From Novosphingobium malaysiense (GTDB lineage: Bacteria; Pseudomonadota; Alphaproteobacteria; Sphingomonadales; Sphingomonadaceae): a DNA stretch of 64,000 bases. The stretch covers positions 372,001-436,000 of the forward strand of contig NZ_JTDI01000001.1 of the NCBI RefSeq assembly GCF_000802225.1, given 5' to 3'. The notes beneath the pieces were generated by a model, which ran no database searches, was not told the DNA's origin, and saw only the letters and a program-made list of their open reading frames with translations. Below are positions 54,241 through 62,353 of the stretch, one piece after another (position 1 is the first letter of the stretch; the number at the start of each line of letters is the position of its first letter). Made by a program: the position numbers and the translations under genes.

Positions 54241-54256
54241 TGTACTACCTAGTACA
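54241..54256. promoter_or_regulatory. TetR-type operator before the regulator gene
   Basis: TGTACTACCTAGTACA is a near-perfect palindrome (TGTACTA and TAGTACA arms around CC), ending three bases before the ATG of the TetR gene at 54260. With the copy at 54186 it forms a pair that can control both divergent transcripts. Confidence 0.75.
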
Positions 54257-54259
54257 AAT

Positions 54260-54886
54260 ATGACAAACCTCATGGGAAAGAGAGAGCTCAACAAGGCCCG
54301 CAAGCGCGCGGAGATCGTGAACATTGCGACACGGTCGTTCTTCGAACGCGGCTATGCCGCCACCACCATGTCGGCCATTGCCGAAGAACTGGGCGGCTCG
54401 AAAGCCACTTTGTGGGCGCACTTCGGCTCCAAGGAAGAGCTGTTCGAAGCCGTCATCGACCAGCAAGTCGAATCGTTTTCGCGCGACATCGACGAGGTCC
54501 TGACCAGCCAGACCTATTCGAAGCCTGCGCTGCGGCGTTTCTGCCTTCGCTTCCTGGAATGCATGATGCGCGACAATGCCGTGCGCCTGTTCAGCCTGAT
54601 ACTGAGCGAAGGCGAGCGCTTTCCGGAAATCAGGGAGATGTTCTACTCGCGCGGCCCGGCGAAAGTCCGCAAGTGCATCATCGCATTCTATGCCACCCAT
54701 GTTTCCGAAGCCGAAGCGCACAGCCTGATGCAACTGACGGTCTCGGCCATCTCGGGCTACCGCTCCGACGTCCAACTGCGCCCCAAGCGGCCCACCAGGG
54801 CGGAACAGGAAGAATTCGTCAACTGCCTCGTCGAGTTGATCGCGGCGCGCGCCGAACACGAAGGCGACGCCTCGCTTCAGCCGTAA
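54260..54886 (+). CDS. TetR-family regulator of the efflux operon
   Basis: This 208-aa AcrR-like repressor has the TetR helix-turn-helix at about residues 15-60 (IATRSFFERGYAATTMSAIAEELGGSKATLWAHFGSKEELF) and a TetR C-terminal domain of the AcrR type. It is divergent from the three pump genes, with palindromic operators at both starts, the usual layout of a drug-sensing autoregulated repressor. ATG codons at 54260 and 54272 are both possible; neither has a clear ribosome site, suggesting a near-leaderless start. It converges with the next TetR gene, overlapping by 10 bp. Confidence 0.9.
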   Translation: MTNLMGKRELNKARKRAEIVNIATRSFFERGYAATTMSAIAEELGGSKATLWAHFGSKEELFEAVIDQQVESFSRDIDEVLTSQTYSKPALRRFCLRFLECMMRDNAVRLFSLILSEGERFPEIREMFYSRGPAKVRKCIIAFYATHVSEAEAHSLMQLTVSAISGYRSDVQLRPKRPTRAEQEEFVNCLVELIAARAEHEGDASLQP

Positions 54887-55467
54887 CGCGCCAGGGCCTC
54901 GGCGACCCGGGCCTTCGCAGCGCCGACCGGGTCCTGCTCCCCGAGCATCGCGAAAGTTCCGTTGATCGCGAAGAAGCAGTGGCCGTGCACGCTTGCCAGA
55001 AGCGAACGCGCGAGCGGCAGCGCGTGCTGCCTGGCATCGGCCGGCAGAACCGCGGCAATCTCGCGCACGATCACACCGGTGATCGCCTCCACTTTCTCAC
55101 GGTAGCTTTCCGATGGCAGTTCGCCGGCAGGCAACCGAAAATCGTAGAGCGCCGTCCACGCGTGGCGATGGCCCAGCGCGAAGTCGAAATAGGCTTCGAT
55201 CGCGGCATCCAGCCTGTCCTTCTCGCGCCCCGCCAGCCGCTCTTCGAGAAAGGCGAGCCATATATCCAGTGTGCGCCCGTTCAGTGCCAGCATCAGGGCG
55301 CTATACGAGCCGAACACATTGTAGATCGTGCCGATCGAATAGCCGATGCCCTTGGCAACCTCGCGCGCGGAAAATCGCGCGAATCCGACCTCGGAAAGCT
55401 GGCGATGCCCTTCCTCCAGTATCAGCTCGCGCAGTTCCTCGCGCGTGTGGTCGGACCGTCGTCCCAT
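54877..55467 (-). CDS. TetR-family regulator divergent from aas
   Basis: This 196-aa regulator has a TetR helix-turn-helix at about residues 10-58 (FSAREVAKGIGYSIGTIYNVFGSYSALM) and a WHG-type C-terminal domain (HAWTALYDFRLP). It is divergent from the fused acyltransferase/synthetase gene, with two TTGAAC-type palindromes in the 161-bp gap. This suggests control of phospholipid or fatty-acid turnover. The effector might be an acyl-CoA or fatty acid, which is inference from the neighbour. Confidence 0.88.
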   Translation of the reverse strand: MGRRSDHTREELRELILEEGHRQLSEVGFARFSAREVAKGIGYSIGTIYNVFGSYSALMLALNGRTLDIWLAFLEERLAGREKDRLDAAIEAYFDFALGHRHAWTALYDFRLPAGELPSESYREKVEAITGVIVREIAAVLPADARQHALPLARSLLASVHGHCFFAINGTFAMLGEQDPVGAAKARVAEALARYG

Positions 55468-55506
55468 GTCTGCAAACCCTTTCCTTTCCGGCCCTTTTGC
55501 AAATTA

Positions 55507-55546
55507 ATTGAACGCCGTCCAATTTTTTAATTGAACACTGTTTAGT
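55507..55546. promoter_or_regulatory. Two TTGAAC-type operators between tetR and aas
   Basis: ATTGAACGCCGTCCAAT (55507-55523) and ATTGAACACTGTTTAGT (55530-55546) are imperfect inverted repeats with identical left arms and starts 23 bp apart. They lie 40-80 bp before the TetR start and about 85-120 bp before the aas start. Confidence 0.65.
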
Positions 55547-55628
55547 TTTGTGGGACACGAAGCCTGCCAAACGCGGGTCGTCCTATTAACGCCTTGCGTC
55601 TAGAGCATCGCTATCAGGAGGAACCGGC

Positions 55629-58600
55629 GTGTCCGCACCAGACTTCTCACTGCTTGCAAAACGGCGTTTCGCGCCGATGTTCACGGTCCAGTTCCTGGGC
55701 GCCTTCAACGACAATCTGCTCAAGTACGCGATGCTGCTGCTCGCGAACTACGGCCTGTTCCGCGATGCGCCGGACAAGGCGGGCATGCTCTCGGTGGTGG
55801 CCACCGGGCTGTTCACCCTGCCCTATTTCCTGTTCTCGGCGCTCGCAGGCCAGGTGGCCGACCGCATCGACAAGGCCACGCTGGTGCGCTGGGTCAAGCT
55901 CGCCGAGGTCGGCATCATGGGCATCGCGCTTGTCGGCTTTGCGTGGGAATCGATCCCGCTTTTGCTCGCCAGCCTGTTCCTGATGGGCCTGCACTCGACC
56001 GTATTCGGCCCGGTCAAGTATTCGATCCTGCCCCAGCACCTGCACGAGCGCGAGATCATGGGCGGCACCGGCCTGATCGAGGCAGGCACGTTTCTGGCCA
56101 TCCTGACCGGACAACTGCTCGCCGGGCAGGTCCTGCCGTGGGAGGCCGGACTCGTCGCCATGGGGCTTGCCGTGCTGGGCTATGTCTCGGCGCTCGCGAT
56201 CCCGAGCGCACCGCCCAGCCGCGGCGGCCATCCGGTCGACTGGAACATCGCACGCGGGACCTGGCACGTGCTCACCACCGCCCACAAGGGCCGCGGCGTG
56301 TGGCTGGCGGTGCTGGGCATCAGCTGGTTCTTCACCGCCGGCGCGGTGCTGCTGACCGAATTCGTCCCGCTCGTCTCCGATACGCTCAATGCGCAAAAGG
56401 ACGTGGCAACGCTGTTCCTCGTGATCTTCTCGGTGACCATCGCGCTCGGCTCGATGACGGTGAACCGCCTGCTGCAAGGCGAGGTTTCGGCCAAGTACGT
56501 GCCGATCAGCGCGCTGGCGCTGGCTCTCGGCCTGATCGACCTGTCCTTCGCCGCGGGCGGCTTTGCCGTCACCTATCCCAACGCCAGCATTGCCGAATTC
56601 GCCGCCAGCCCCGGTTCGTGGCGGATCTTCGCCGACCTGTTCGTGATCGCCTTTTCCGGCGGCATGTTCATCGTGCCCCTCTACGCCATCCTGCAGGTCC
56701 GCTCTCCGGCCGAGGAGCGCTCGCAGGTGATCGCGGCGAACAACATCCTCAATGCGGGCATGACGGTGATTGCCGTCGTCATCGTCGCGCTGCTGCTGTC
56801 CGCCGGGTTCAGCGTGGCGCAGGTCATCGGCGTGCTGGGCTTTGCAACGCTGGTCGTCGCGATGGTCTCGATCTGGCTGCTGCCCGAAACGCTGTTCAAG
56901 GCGGTGATCCGCGTGGTGCTGAAAGTGCTCTACCGCGTCGATGTGACCGGGATCGAGAACATGCCGGCGCCCGGCGAGCGCGCGGTCGTGGTAGTCAACC
57001 ACCTCTCGTTCCTCGACGGTGTATTGCTCGGCGCCTTCCTGCCCGGCAAGCCGACCTTCGCGGTCCACACCGCCATCGCGAAGAGCTGGTGGATCCAGCC
57101 CTTCCTCAAGCTGTTCCGCGCCTTTCCGGTCGATCCCACCAACCCGATGGCAGCCAAGGCCATGGTGCGCACCGTGCGCGAGGGCAATACGCTGGTGATC
57201 TTCCCCGAAGGCCGCATCACCGTGACCGGCGCGCTGATGAAGGTGTTCGACGGCCCCGGCATGGTCGCCGACAAGGCCGACGCGCCGATCGTACCGGTGC
57301 GCCTCAACGGCCCGCAATTCACCCCCTTCTCGCGCCTCAAGGGCAAGGTCCGTACCCGGGTCTTCCCCAAGATCAGCATCGACGTGCTGCCCCCGCGCCG
57401 CTTCCGGATTGAAGGCGAGATGTCGGCGCGCGAACGCCGCGCCATCGCCGGGCGCCGTCTCTACGACGAGATGAGCGCGATGATCTTCGCCACCACCGAC
57501 ACCGACCGGACGCTGTTCTCGGCCCTGTGCGCCGCCCGCGCGGTGCATGGCGGCAAGGCCGAAGTGGTCGAGGACATCAAGCGCGAACCGCTCTCGCTCG
57601 ACCGGCTGATCCTCGGCTCCGAACTGCTGGGCGACCGGCTGGCCCACCGCACGCGCCCCGGCGAGGCGGTCGGCCTGCTGCTGCCCAACGTCAACGGCGC
57701 GGCGCTCGCGTTCTTCGCGCTGCAGGCCGAAGGGCGCGTGGCGGCGATGCTCAACTTCACCGCCGGTCTCACCAACCTGCTCTCCGCTTGCGAGACCGCC
57801 GAAATCCGCGCGGTCGTCACCGCCCACGCCTTCGTCGAACAGGCCAAGCTGCAGGACACGATCAACGTGCTGGAAGCCAGCGGACGCCGCGTGCTCTATC
57901 TGGAAGACCTCGCGCAGGAGATCGGCACCGGCGCCAAGCTGTGGCACCTGCTGCTGAAGAACGGCGCGGAAGGGCGTCATCTCAAGCGCAAGGTCTCGCC
58001 CGATGCGCCCGCGGTGATCCTCTTCACCAGCGGATCGGAAGGCACGCCCAAGGGCGTAGTCCTCACCCACCGCAACCTGCTGGCCAACTGCGCCCAACTT
58101 GCCGCGCGGATCGATTTCAATACCAGCGACGTGGTGCTCAACGCACTGCCGGTGTTCCACTCGTTCGGACTGACCGGGGGCACGCTGCTGCCGATCCTCA
58201 ACGGCATCAAGACCGTGTTCTATCCCAGCCCGCTGCACTACCGGATCGTCCCGGCGCTTGCCTACGACGCCAATGCGACGATCCTGTTCGGCACCGACAC
58301 GTTCCTGTCCGGCTATGCTCGCATGGCGCACAGCTACGACTTCTACTCGCTGCGCTACATCTTCGCGGGCGCCGAGAAAGTGCGCGAGGAAACCCGCAAG
58401 ACCTATGCCGACAAGTTCGGCCTGCGCATCCTAGAAGGCTACGGCGCCACCGAATGCGCGCCGGTAATAGCGGTGAACACGCCGATGCACTTCAAGGCCG
58501 GCACTGTCGGCCGCCTGCTGCCCGCGATGGAAGCGCGCCTCGAACCGGTGCCGGGCATCGAGGAAGGCGGCCGTCTTTACGTGAAGGGCCCCAATGTCAT

Positions 58601-59027
58601 GGCCGGCTACATGCTGGCGAGCGATCCGGGCAAGCTGCAGCCGCCCGCCGAGGGATGGCACGACACCGGCGATATCGTCACCATCGACGATGCCGGCTTC
58701 GTGACGATCCGCGGCCGCGCCAAGCGGTTTGCCAAGATCGGCGGCGAAATGGTCTCGCTTCCGGCCGTGGAAGGCTATGCCGCGAAAGTCTGGCCGAATG
58801 CCGATCACGCGGTCGTGACCCGGCCGGACGCGAAAAAGGGCGAACAACTGGTGCTCTACACGACTACCCCCGACGCCGATCCCAAGGCCCTGCTCGCATG
58901 GGGTCGGGCCAACGGCGTCACCGAACTGATGCTGCCGCGCGACATCCGCGTGCTGGATGCGCTGCCGGTGCTGGGCACGGGCAAGCTGGACTACGTGACG
59001 CTGGGCGAGATGGCGAAGGGGTGTTAG
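55629..59027 (+). CDS. aas: Fused lysophospholipid flippase/acyltransferase/acyl-ACP synthetase
   Basis: This 1132-aa inner-membrane protein joins three units used to repair lysophospholipids: an LplT-like MFS flippase (about 1-425; NFLGAFNDN-like start QFLGAFNDNLLKYA), a PlsC acyltransferase (about 430-620; NHLSFLD with H458 and D463, and FPEGRIT) and an AMP-binding acyl-ACP synthetase (about 640-1132; LFTSGSEGTPKGV near 796-808, catalytic lysine in LGTGKLDYVTL). In E. coli the flippase is a separate gene. It begins with GTG at 55629 after AGGAGG. The asparaginase-like gene starts 10 bp downstream. Confidence 0.92.
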   Translation: MSAPDFSLLAKRRFAPMFTVQFLGAFNDNLLKYAMLLLANYGLFRDAPDKAGMLSVVATGLFTLPYFLFSALAGQVADRIDKATLVRWVKLAEVGIMGIALVGFAWESIPLLLASLFLMGLHSTVFGPVKYSILPQHLHEREIMGGTGLIEAGTFLAILTGQLLAGQVLPWEAGLVAMGLAVLGYVSALAIPSAPPSRGGHPVDWNIARGTWHVLTTAHKGRGVWLAVLGISWFFTAGAVLLTEFVPLVSDTLNAQKDVATLFLVIFSVTIALGSMTVNRLLQGEVSAKYVPISALALALGLIDLSFAAGGFAVTYPNASIAEFAASPGSWRIFADLFVIAFSGGMFIVPLYAILQVRSPAEERSQVIAANNILNAGMTVIAVVIVALLLSAGFSVAQVIGVLGFATLVVAMVSIWLLPETLFKAVIRVVLKVLYRVDVTGIENMPAPGERAVVVVNHLSFLDGVLLGAFLPGKPTFAVHTAIAKSWWIQPFLKLFRAFPVDPTNPMAAKAMVRTVREGNTLVIFPEGRITVTGALMKVFDGPGMVADKADAPIVPVRLNGPQFTPFSRLKGKVRTRVFPKISIDVLPPRRFRIEGEMSARERRAIAGRRLYDEMSAMIFATTDTDRTLFSALCAARAVHGGKAEVVEDIKREPLSLDRLILGSELLGDRLAHRTRPGEAVGLLLPNVNGAALAFFALQAEGRVAAMLNFTAGLTNLLSACETAEIRAVVTAHAFVEQAKLQDTINVLEASGRRVLYLEDLAQEIGTGAKLWHLLLKNGAEGRHLKRKVSPDAPAVILFTSGSEGTPKGVVLTHRNLLANCAQLAARIDFNTSDVVLNALPVFHSFGLTGGTLLPILNGIKTVFYPSPLHYRIVPALAYDANATILFGTDTFLSGYARMAHSYDFYSLRYIFAGAEKVREETRKTYADKFGLRILEGYGATECAPVIAVNTPMHFKAGTVGRLLPAMEARLEPVPGIEEGGRLYVKGPNVMAGYMLASDPGKLQPPAEGWHDTGDIVTIDDAGFVTIRGRAKRFAKIGGEMVSLPAVEGYAAKVWPNADHAVVTRPDAKKGEQLVLYTTTPDADPKALLAWGRANGVTELMLPRDIRVLDALPVLGTGKLDYVTLGEMAKGC

Positions 59028-59037
59028 ACGGCCCGGC

Positions 59038-59529
59038 ATGGACCTGCCCCCCATCCTTGTCGTCACCACCGGCGGCACCATAGACAAGCAGTATTTCGAC
59101 GCGCTCAGCGAGTACCAGATCGCCGAGAGCGTGATCGAGGACATGCTCACTATCTCGCGCGTCACTCACCCGTTCCGCATCGTCGAGCTGATGCGCAAGG
59201 ACAGCCTGGAACTTACCGACGCGGACCGCGCGCTGATCAGGGCAACCATTGCCGCGGCGCCGGAAACGCATGTCGTTGTCACGCACGGCACCGATACGAT
59301 GACCGAAACCGCCAGGGTGCTTGCGGACGTCACGGGCAAGACCATCGTCCTGACAGGCGCGCTCGCCCCGGCGCGCTTCGCCGAGAGCGATGCCCCGTTC
59401 AACCTCGGCATGGCCTTCGCCTGCTGTCAGGCGGCCCGGCCCGGCGTATGGATCACCATGAACGGTTCGGTGTTTGATGGCCTCAAGGTAAAAAAGGACC
59501 GAGCCGCAGGAAAGTTTTCAGGAATTTAA
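59038..59529 (+). CDS. Single-domain asparaginase-like protein
   Basis: This 163-aa protein corresponds to the N-terminal domain alone of L-asparaginase: TTGGTIDK with the first catalytic threonine and THGTDTM with the second threonine-aspartate pair are intact. Full enzymes have about 330 aa with a C-terminal domain completing the active site. Short versions of this kind exist as a separate group in proteobacteria, so it need not be a broken gene; the frame ends naturally without a downstream remnant I could find. It follows aas by 10 bp. Activity is doubtful without the second domain. Confidence 0.8.
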   Translation: MDLPPILVVTTGGTIDKQYFDALSEYQIAESVIEDMLTISRVTHPFRIVELMRKDSLELTDADRALIRATIAAAPETHVVVTHGTDTMTETARVLADVTGKTIVLTGALAPARFAESDAPFNLGMAFACCQAARPGVWITMNGSVFDGLKVKKDRAAGKFSGI

Positions 59530-59662
59530 CCCGCGCAATCGTTTGTAGCGCAATGCAATCGTTGCGAATGGGTCGCACCTAGGTAAACTTTCGGAAACCT
59601 TTTTTCGCTATACGCAAAGAACGCTGCACTATTCCTTGCAGTCGACAGGTAGCGGTGCTCTT

Positions 59663-59672
59663 CCCCCCCCCC
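59663..59672 (+). repeat. Run of ten C
   Basis: Ten consecutive C bases lie 79-88 bp before the PAS-protein start. Such runs can slip during replication. It is in the upstream region, so only expression could vary. Confidence 0.6.
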
Positions 59673-59750
59673 GTTCCGCCGTAGCATCGCTGCCTGTCTG
59701 CCCCCCGGGCGGCAGGCTTTCAGGCCGCCCCTGCAAAGGGAGATCCAGCA

Positions 59751-60263
59751 ATGCCTGCAAGCATAGCTACGGATGATTTCAAGGGCGCGCTGGCCCATGC
59801 CCCCATCGGCGCAATGATCGTCGACGCAGCCGGTGCCGTATCCTGGGCCAACGACGCTGCAAGCGCCATGATGGGCACTGCCGCTTCCGCAGACCTTGAA
59901 GATTTTCCCCTCACCCTTCGGCTTTCGGCGCAAGATGCCGCGACCTTGCGCCGGATGCTCGCCCTGCATTTCGGCGCACCGGTTTCCAAGCGTACGACAC
60001 GCGACGCCTCGCTGGCCCTGCCAAGACAGTCCGGCACCTGTCGCCCGGCGCTCTGGACTCTCGCGCCGCTCGAGGAAGGCGACGGGCGTCACGCCGTCCT
60101 GTTCCTGCAGGACGTGAGTGACGAAATTTCCGCCGACCCTGGAATGCCCTTGTATTTCAGGGGGGAGCTGGTTCACCTCGCCCCCTGCTCCCGGCGTTCG
60201 CGCCCCGCCAAGGGCCCGGCATTCCTGGAGCGGCTGGGCGGCGGACCCACTGGCGCCGTCTGA
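59751..60263 (+). CDS. Small PAS-like protein
   Basis: This 170-aa protein resembles a lone PAS domain (ALAHAPIGAMIVDAAGAVSWANDAASAMMG at about 12-45, and the end strand RHAVLFLQDVSDE near 112-125), followed by a basic 45-residue tail without motif. There is no output domain. GGGAGA precedes the ATG at 59751. It may act as a sensor for a separate partner. The assignment rests on pattern only and is moderate. Confidence 0.6.
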   Translation: MPASIATDDFKGALAHAPIGAMIVDAAGAVSWANDAASAMMGTAASADLEDFPLTLRLSAQDAATLRRMLALHFGAPVSKRTTRDASLALPRQSGTCRPALWTLAPLEEGDGRHAVLFLQDVSDEISADPGMPLYFRGELVHLAPCSRRSRPAKGPAFLERLGGGPTGAV

Positions 60264-60424
60264 ACCGAGACGCCGGGATGCCGTCGCAAGGCCCGAATCC
60301 GCCCCGATGATACTTCGCCACGGCGATGCGCCTTGACTGGATCGGCACTGGACCGGGGCCGCGCTATCCGCGATCCTCTTACCTCATTCCGGGCAGAGGC
60401 TCGGTAAGGAGAGGGAGAAGCGCC

Positions 60425-60940
60425 ATGAGCGACGAATCGTCCGCGGCCATCCGCGATACGCGCAAGGACTGGGTTGTCGAACACCGGGACATGTACCTCA
60501 GTTCCGGCGGGGCCCAGGGGCACATCATGGACGTCACCCCTGTGGGCGGCCGCAGCTTCGCCACGCACTGCCTGGTCAAGTACACCGGCAGGAAGAGCGG
60601 CAAGGTCTTCATCACCCCGCTGTGCTACGGCGACATCGGCGGCGAGGTGGTCATCTGTGCCTCGAAGGGCGGCGCGGACCATCACCCGGCCTGGTACCTC
60701 AACATCCGCGAGCAGGAATTCGTCGAATTCCAGGTTGCCACGCAGGCGTTTCGCGCCACCTGGCGCGAGCCGGAAGGTGCCGAGCGCGAGAAAGTGTGGA
60801 ACTTCATGGTCGATTGCCACCCCTTCTACGGCGACTACGCCAAGGCCACCGACCGCGTGATCCCGCTGGTGATGATGAAGGCGATCGAGCCGATCCCGGT
60901 CTTCAAGGCGAGCGACGCCACCGGCATCCGCCAGTTCTAG
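60425..60940 (+). CDS. Deazaflavin-type nitroreductase family protein (DUF385)
   Basis: This 171-aa protein looks like a member of the split-barrel F420/flavin-dependent family called nitroreductase or DUF385 (Ddn-like): HCLVKYTGRKSGKVFITPLCYGDIGGEVVICASKGGADHHPAWYLNI matches the core with T-GRKSG and the HHPAWY motif. Ddn proteins in mycobacteria use F420; proteobacterial members may use another flavin. GGAGAGGGAGAAG precedes the ATG at 60425. It lies 67 bp before the MaoC-like dehydratase, so the two may form an operon for reduction of an enoyl- or quinone-type compound. The substrate is unknown. Confidence 0.8.
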   Translation: MSDESSAAIRDTRKDWVVEHRDMYLSSGGAQGHIMDVTPVGGRSFATHCLVKYTGRKSGKVFITPLCYGDIGGEVVICASKGGADHHPAWYLNIREQEFVEFQVATQAFRATWREPEGAEREKVWNFMVDCHPFYGDYAKATDRVIPLVMMKAIEPIPVFKASDATGIRQF

Positions 60941-61007
60941 GCCTGCCCGGACATCCGGCCTCCGTTCGCGAGGCCGTCTAACGATATACCCAAGAAGGCC
61001 ACGAGAT

Positions 61008-62174
61008 ATGAGCACGGCAACTCTCGATACCTCCGACATCGACCAGTACCTCGGCAAGGTCATGGATTTCTCGCCCCTGCGCGAGCCGATCGCCGCCAAC
61101 GACATCCGGCGCTGGGTCCATGCCATGCACTACGCCAACCTGGTGCATTTCGATCCGGACTATGCCGCCGAAAGCCGCTGGGGCGGGCTGGTCGCGCCGC
61201 AGAGCTTTCCCATCGCCACCGACGACGGCCACGGCGCGGCGCCCGCCTGCGTCGGCTGCATTCCCAATTCGCACCTGCTTTTCGCCGGTGACGAATGGTG
61301 GTTCTACGGCCCGCGCATCAAGCCGGGCGACATGGTGAAGAACGAGCGCATTCCCTTCGACTATACGGTCAAGGAAACCGGCTTCGGCCCCACTGCCTTC
61401 CAGCGCGGTGACAACAACTACTACAACCAGGACGGCGATGCGATAGCCAAGCAGCGCTCCACCTCGCTGCGCTACAACGCGCAGGCTGGCGGCGCCTCGG
61501 TCAACCAGGCAGACTTCGACGACCCCGACTGGTCCGACGAGGAAATGGCCGACGTCGAAAAGCGCGTGTTCTCCTGGGTGCAGATGCTGCACGACCTCGG
61601 CCACAAGGAGCGCTGGTGGGATGACGTGAATGTGGGCGACCAGTTGCCCGAGCGCGTGTTCGGCCCGCATTCTATCGCCAGCTTCGCCACTGAATGGCGC
61701 GCCTACATCGTCAACACCTGGGGGACGATGAACCTGCGCAAGAACGACCTGGAAGCGCTGGGCTTCACCCGCGAAATGGCCGGTTACGAGAACGACCCCG
61801 ACATGATGAAGGAGAATCCCTTCCTCACCGACGGCGCCTACTACGGCCCGTCGCGCGGGCACCTCTTCCCCAAGTATGCCCGCCGCATCGGCATGCCGCG
61901 CGGCTACGGCTACGGCGCCTCGATGGGGTCGTGGGTGACGGACTTCCTCTCGGGCTGGGCCGGCGAATACGGCATGGTCGTGCACTCCACCGCCAACTAT
62001 CGCGGCCCGGCGCTGACCGGCGACATCACTATCCAGACCGCCGAAGTGACGGAAAAGTCGGTCGATGACGAGGGTCGCCATCTCGTCCACGTCAAGCACC
62101 TGATGACCAACCAGCGCGGCGTGAAGATGTGCCTCGGCACGGCGGAGATCGCGTTGCCGAAGAAGCCGGCTTAG
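61008..62174 (+). CDS. MaoC/FAS1-like dehydratase, double hotdog
   Basis: This 388-aa protein appears to contain two hotdog domains: an N-terminal FAS1-like dehydratase part (about 10-150; DIRRWVHAMHYANLVHFDPDYA, FAGDEWWFYGPRIKPGDMV) and a C-terminal MaoC-like part (about 205-385; VNVGDQLPERVFGPHSIASFATEW). Members hydrate or dehydrate enoyl-CoA or related acyl compounds, often in steroid or terpenoid degradation. The usual catalytic aspartate-histidine pair could not be placed with certainty. It follows the deazaflavin-type reductase by 67 bp. The substrate is unknown. Confidence 0.78.
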   Translation: MSTATLDTSDIDQYLGKVMDFSPLREPIAANDIRRWVHAMHYANLVHFDPDYAAESRWGGLVAPQSFPIATDDGHGAAPACVGCIPNSHLLFAGDEWWFYGPRIKPGDMVKNERIPFDYTVKETGFGPTAFQRGDNNYYNQDGDAIAKQRSTSLRYNAQAGGASVNQADFDDPDWSDEEMADVEKRVFSWVQMLHDLGHKERWWDDVNVGDQLPERVFGPHSIASFATEWRAYIVNTWGTMNLRKNDLEALGFTREMAGYENDPDMMKENPFLTDGAYYGPSRGHLFPKYARRIGMPRGYGYGASMGSWVTDFLSGWAGEYGMVVHSTANYRGPALTGDITIQTAEVTEKSVDDEGRHLVHVKHLMTNQRGVKMCLGTAEIALPKKPA

Positions 62175-62250
62175 CGCGGCAGAGCCCACTCCTCCCCCTC
62201 CCGCTCGCGGGAGGGGGATGGCAGCAACTCACGCCATGGCTTTACCGCCT

Positions 62251-62323
62251 CCGTTCGTGTCGAGCGAAGTCGAGACACCGTAGCGCCGGTTTAACGTGTC
62301 TCGACTTCGCTCGACACGAACGG
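62251..62323. repeat. Perfect 28+28 bp inverted repeat
   Basis: The arms 62251-62278 and 62296-62323 are perfect reverse complements around a 17-base loop, in the gap between the convergent MaoC-like and PhzF genes. The core TCGAGCGAAGTCGAGACAC resembles REP-like elements repeated in sphingomonad genomes. It may act as a transcript end or as a mobile palindromic unit. Confidence 0.85.
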
Positions 62324-62353
62324 CTGATAACTTGTCCCAGCAGGGACGTCCGC

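Noticed and set aside
55647..58331. An 894-codon open frame on the minus strand inside aas
   Set aside because: It lies opposite a gene with full family motifs. Its composition (rich in Arg, Asp, Gly, His, Gln) is the usual mirror of GC-rich codon use and it has no domain or ribosome site.
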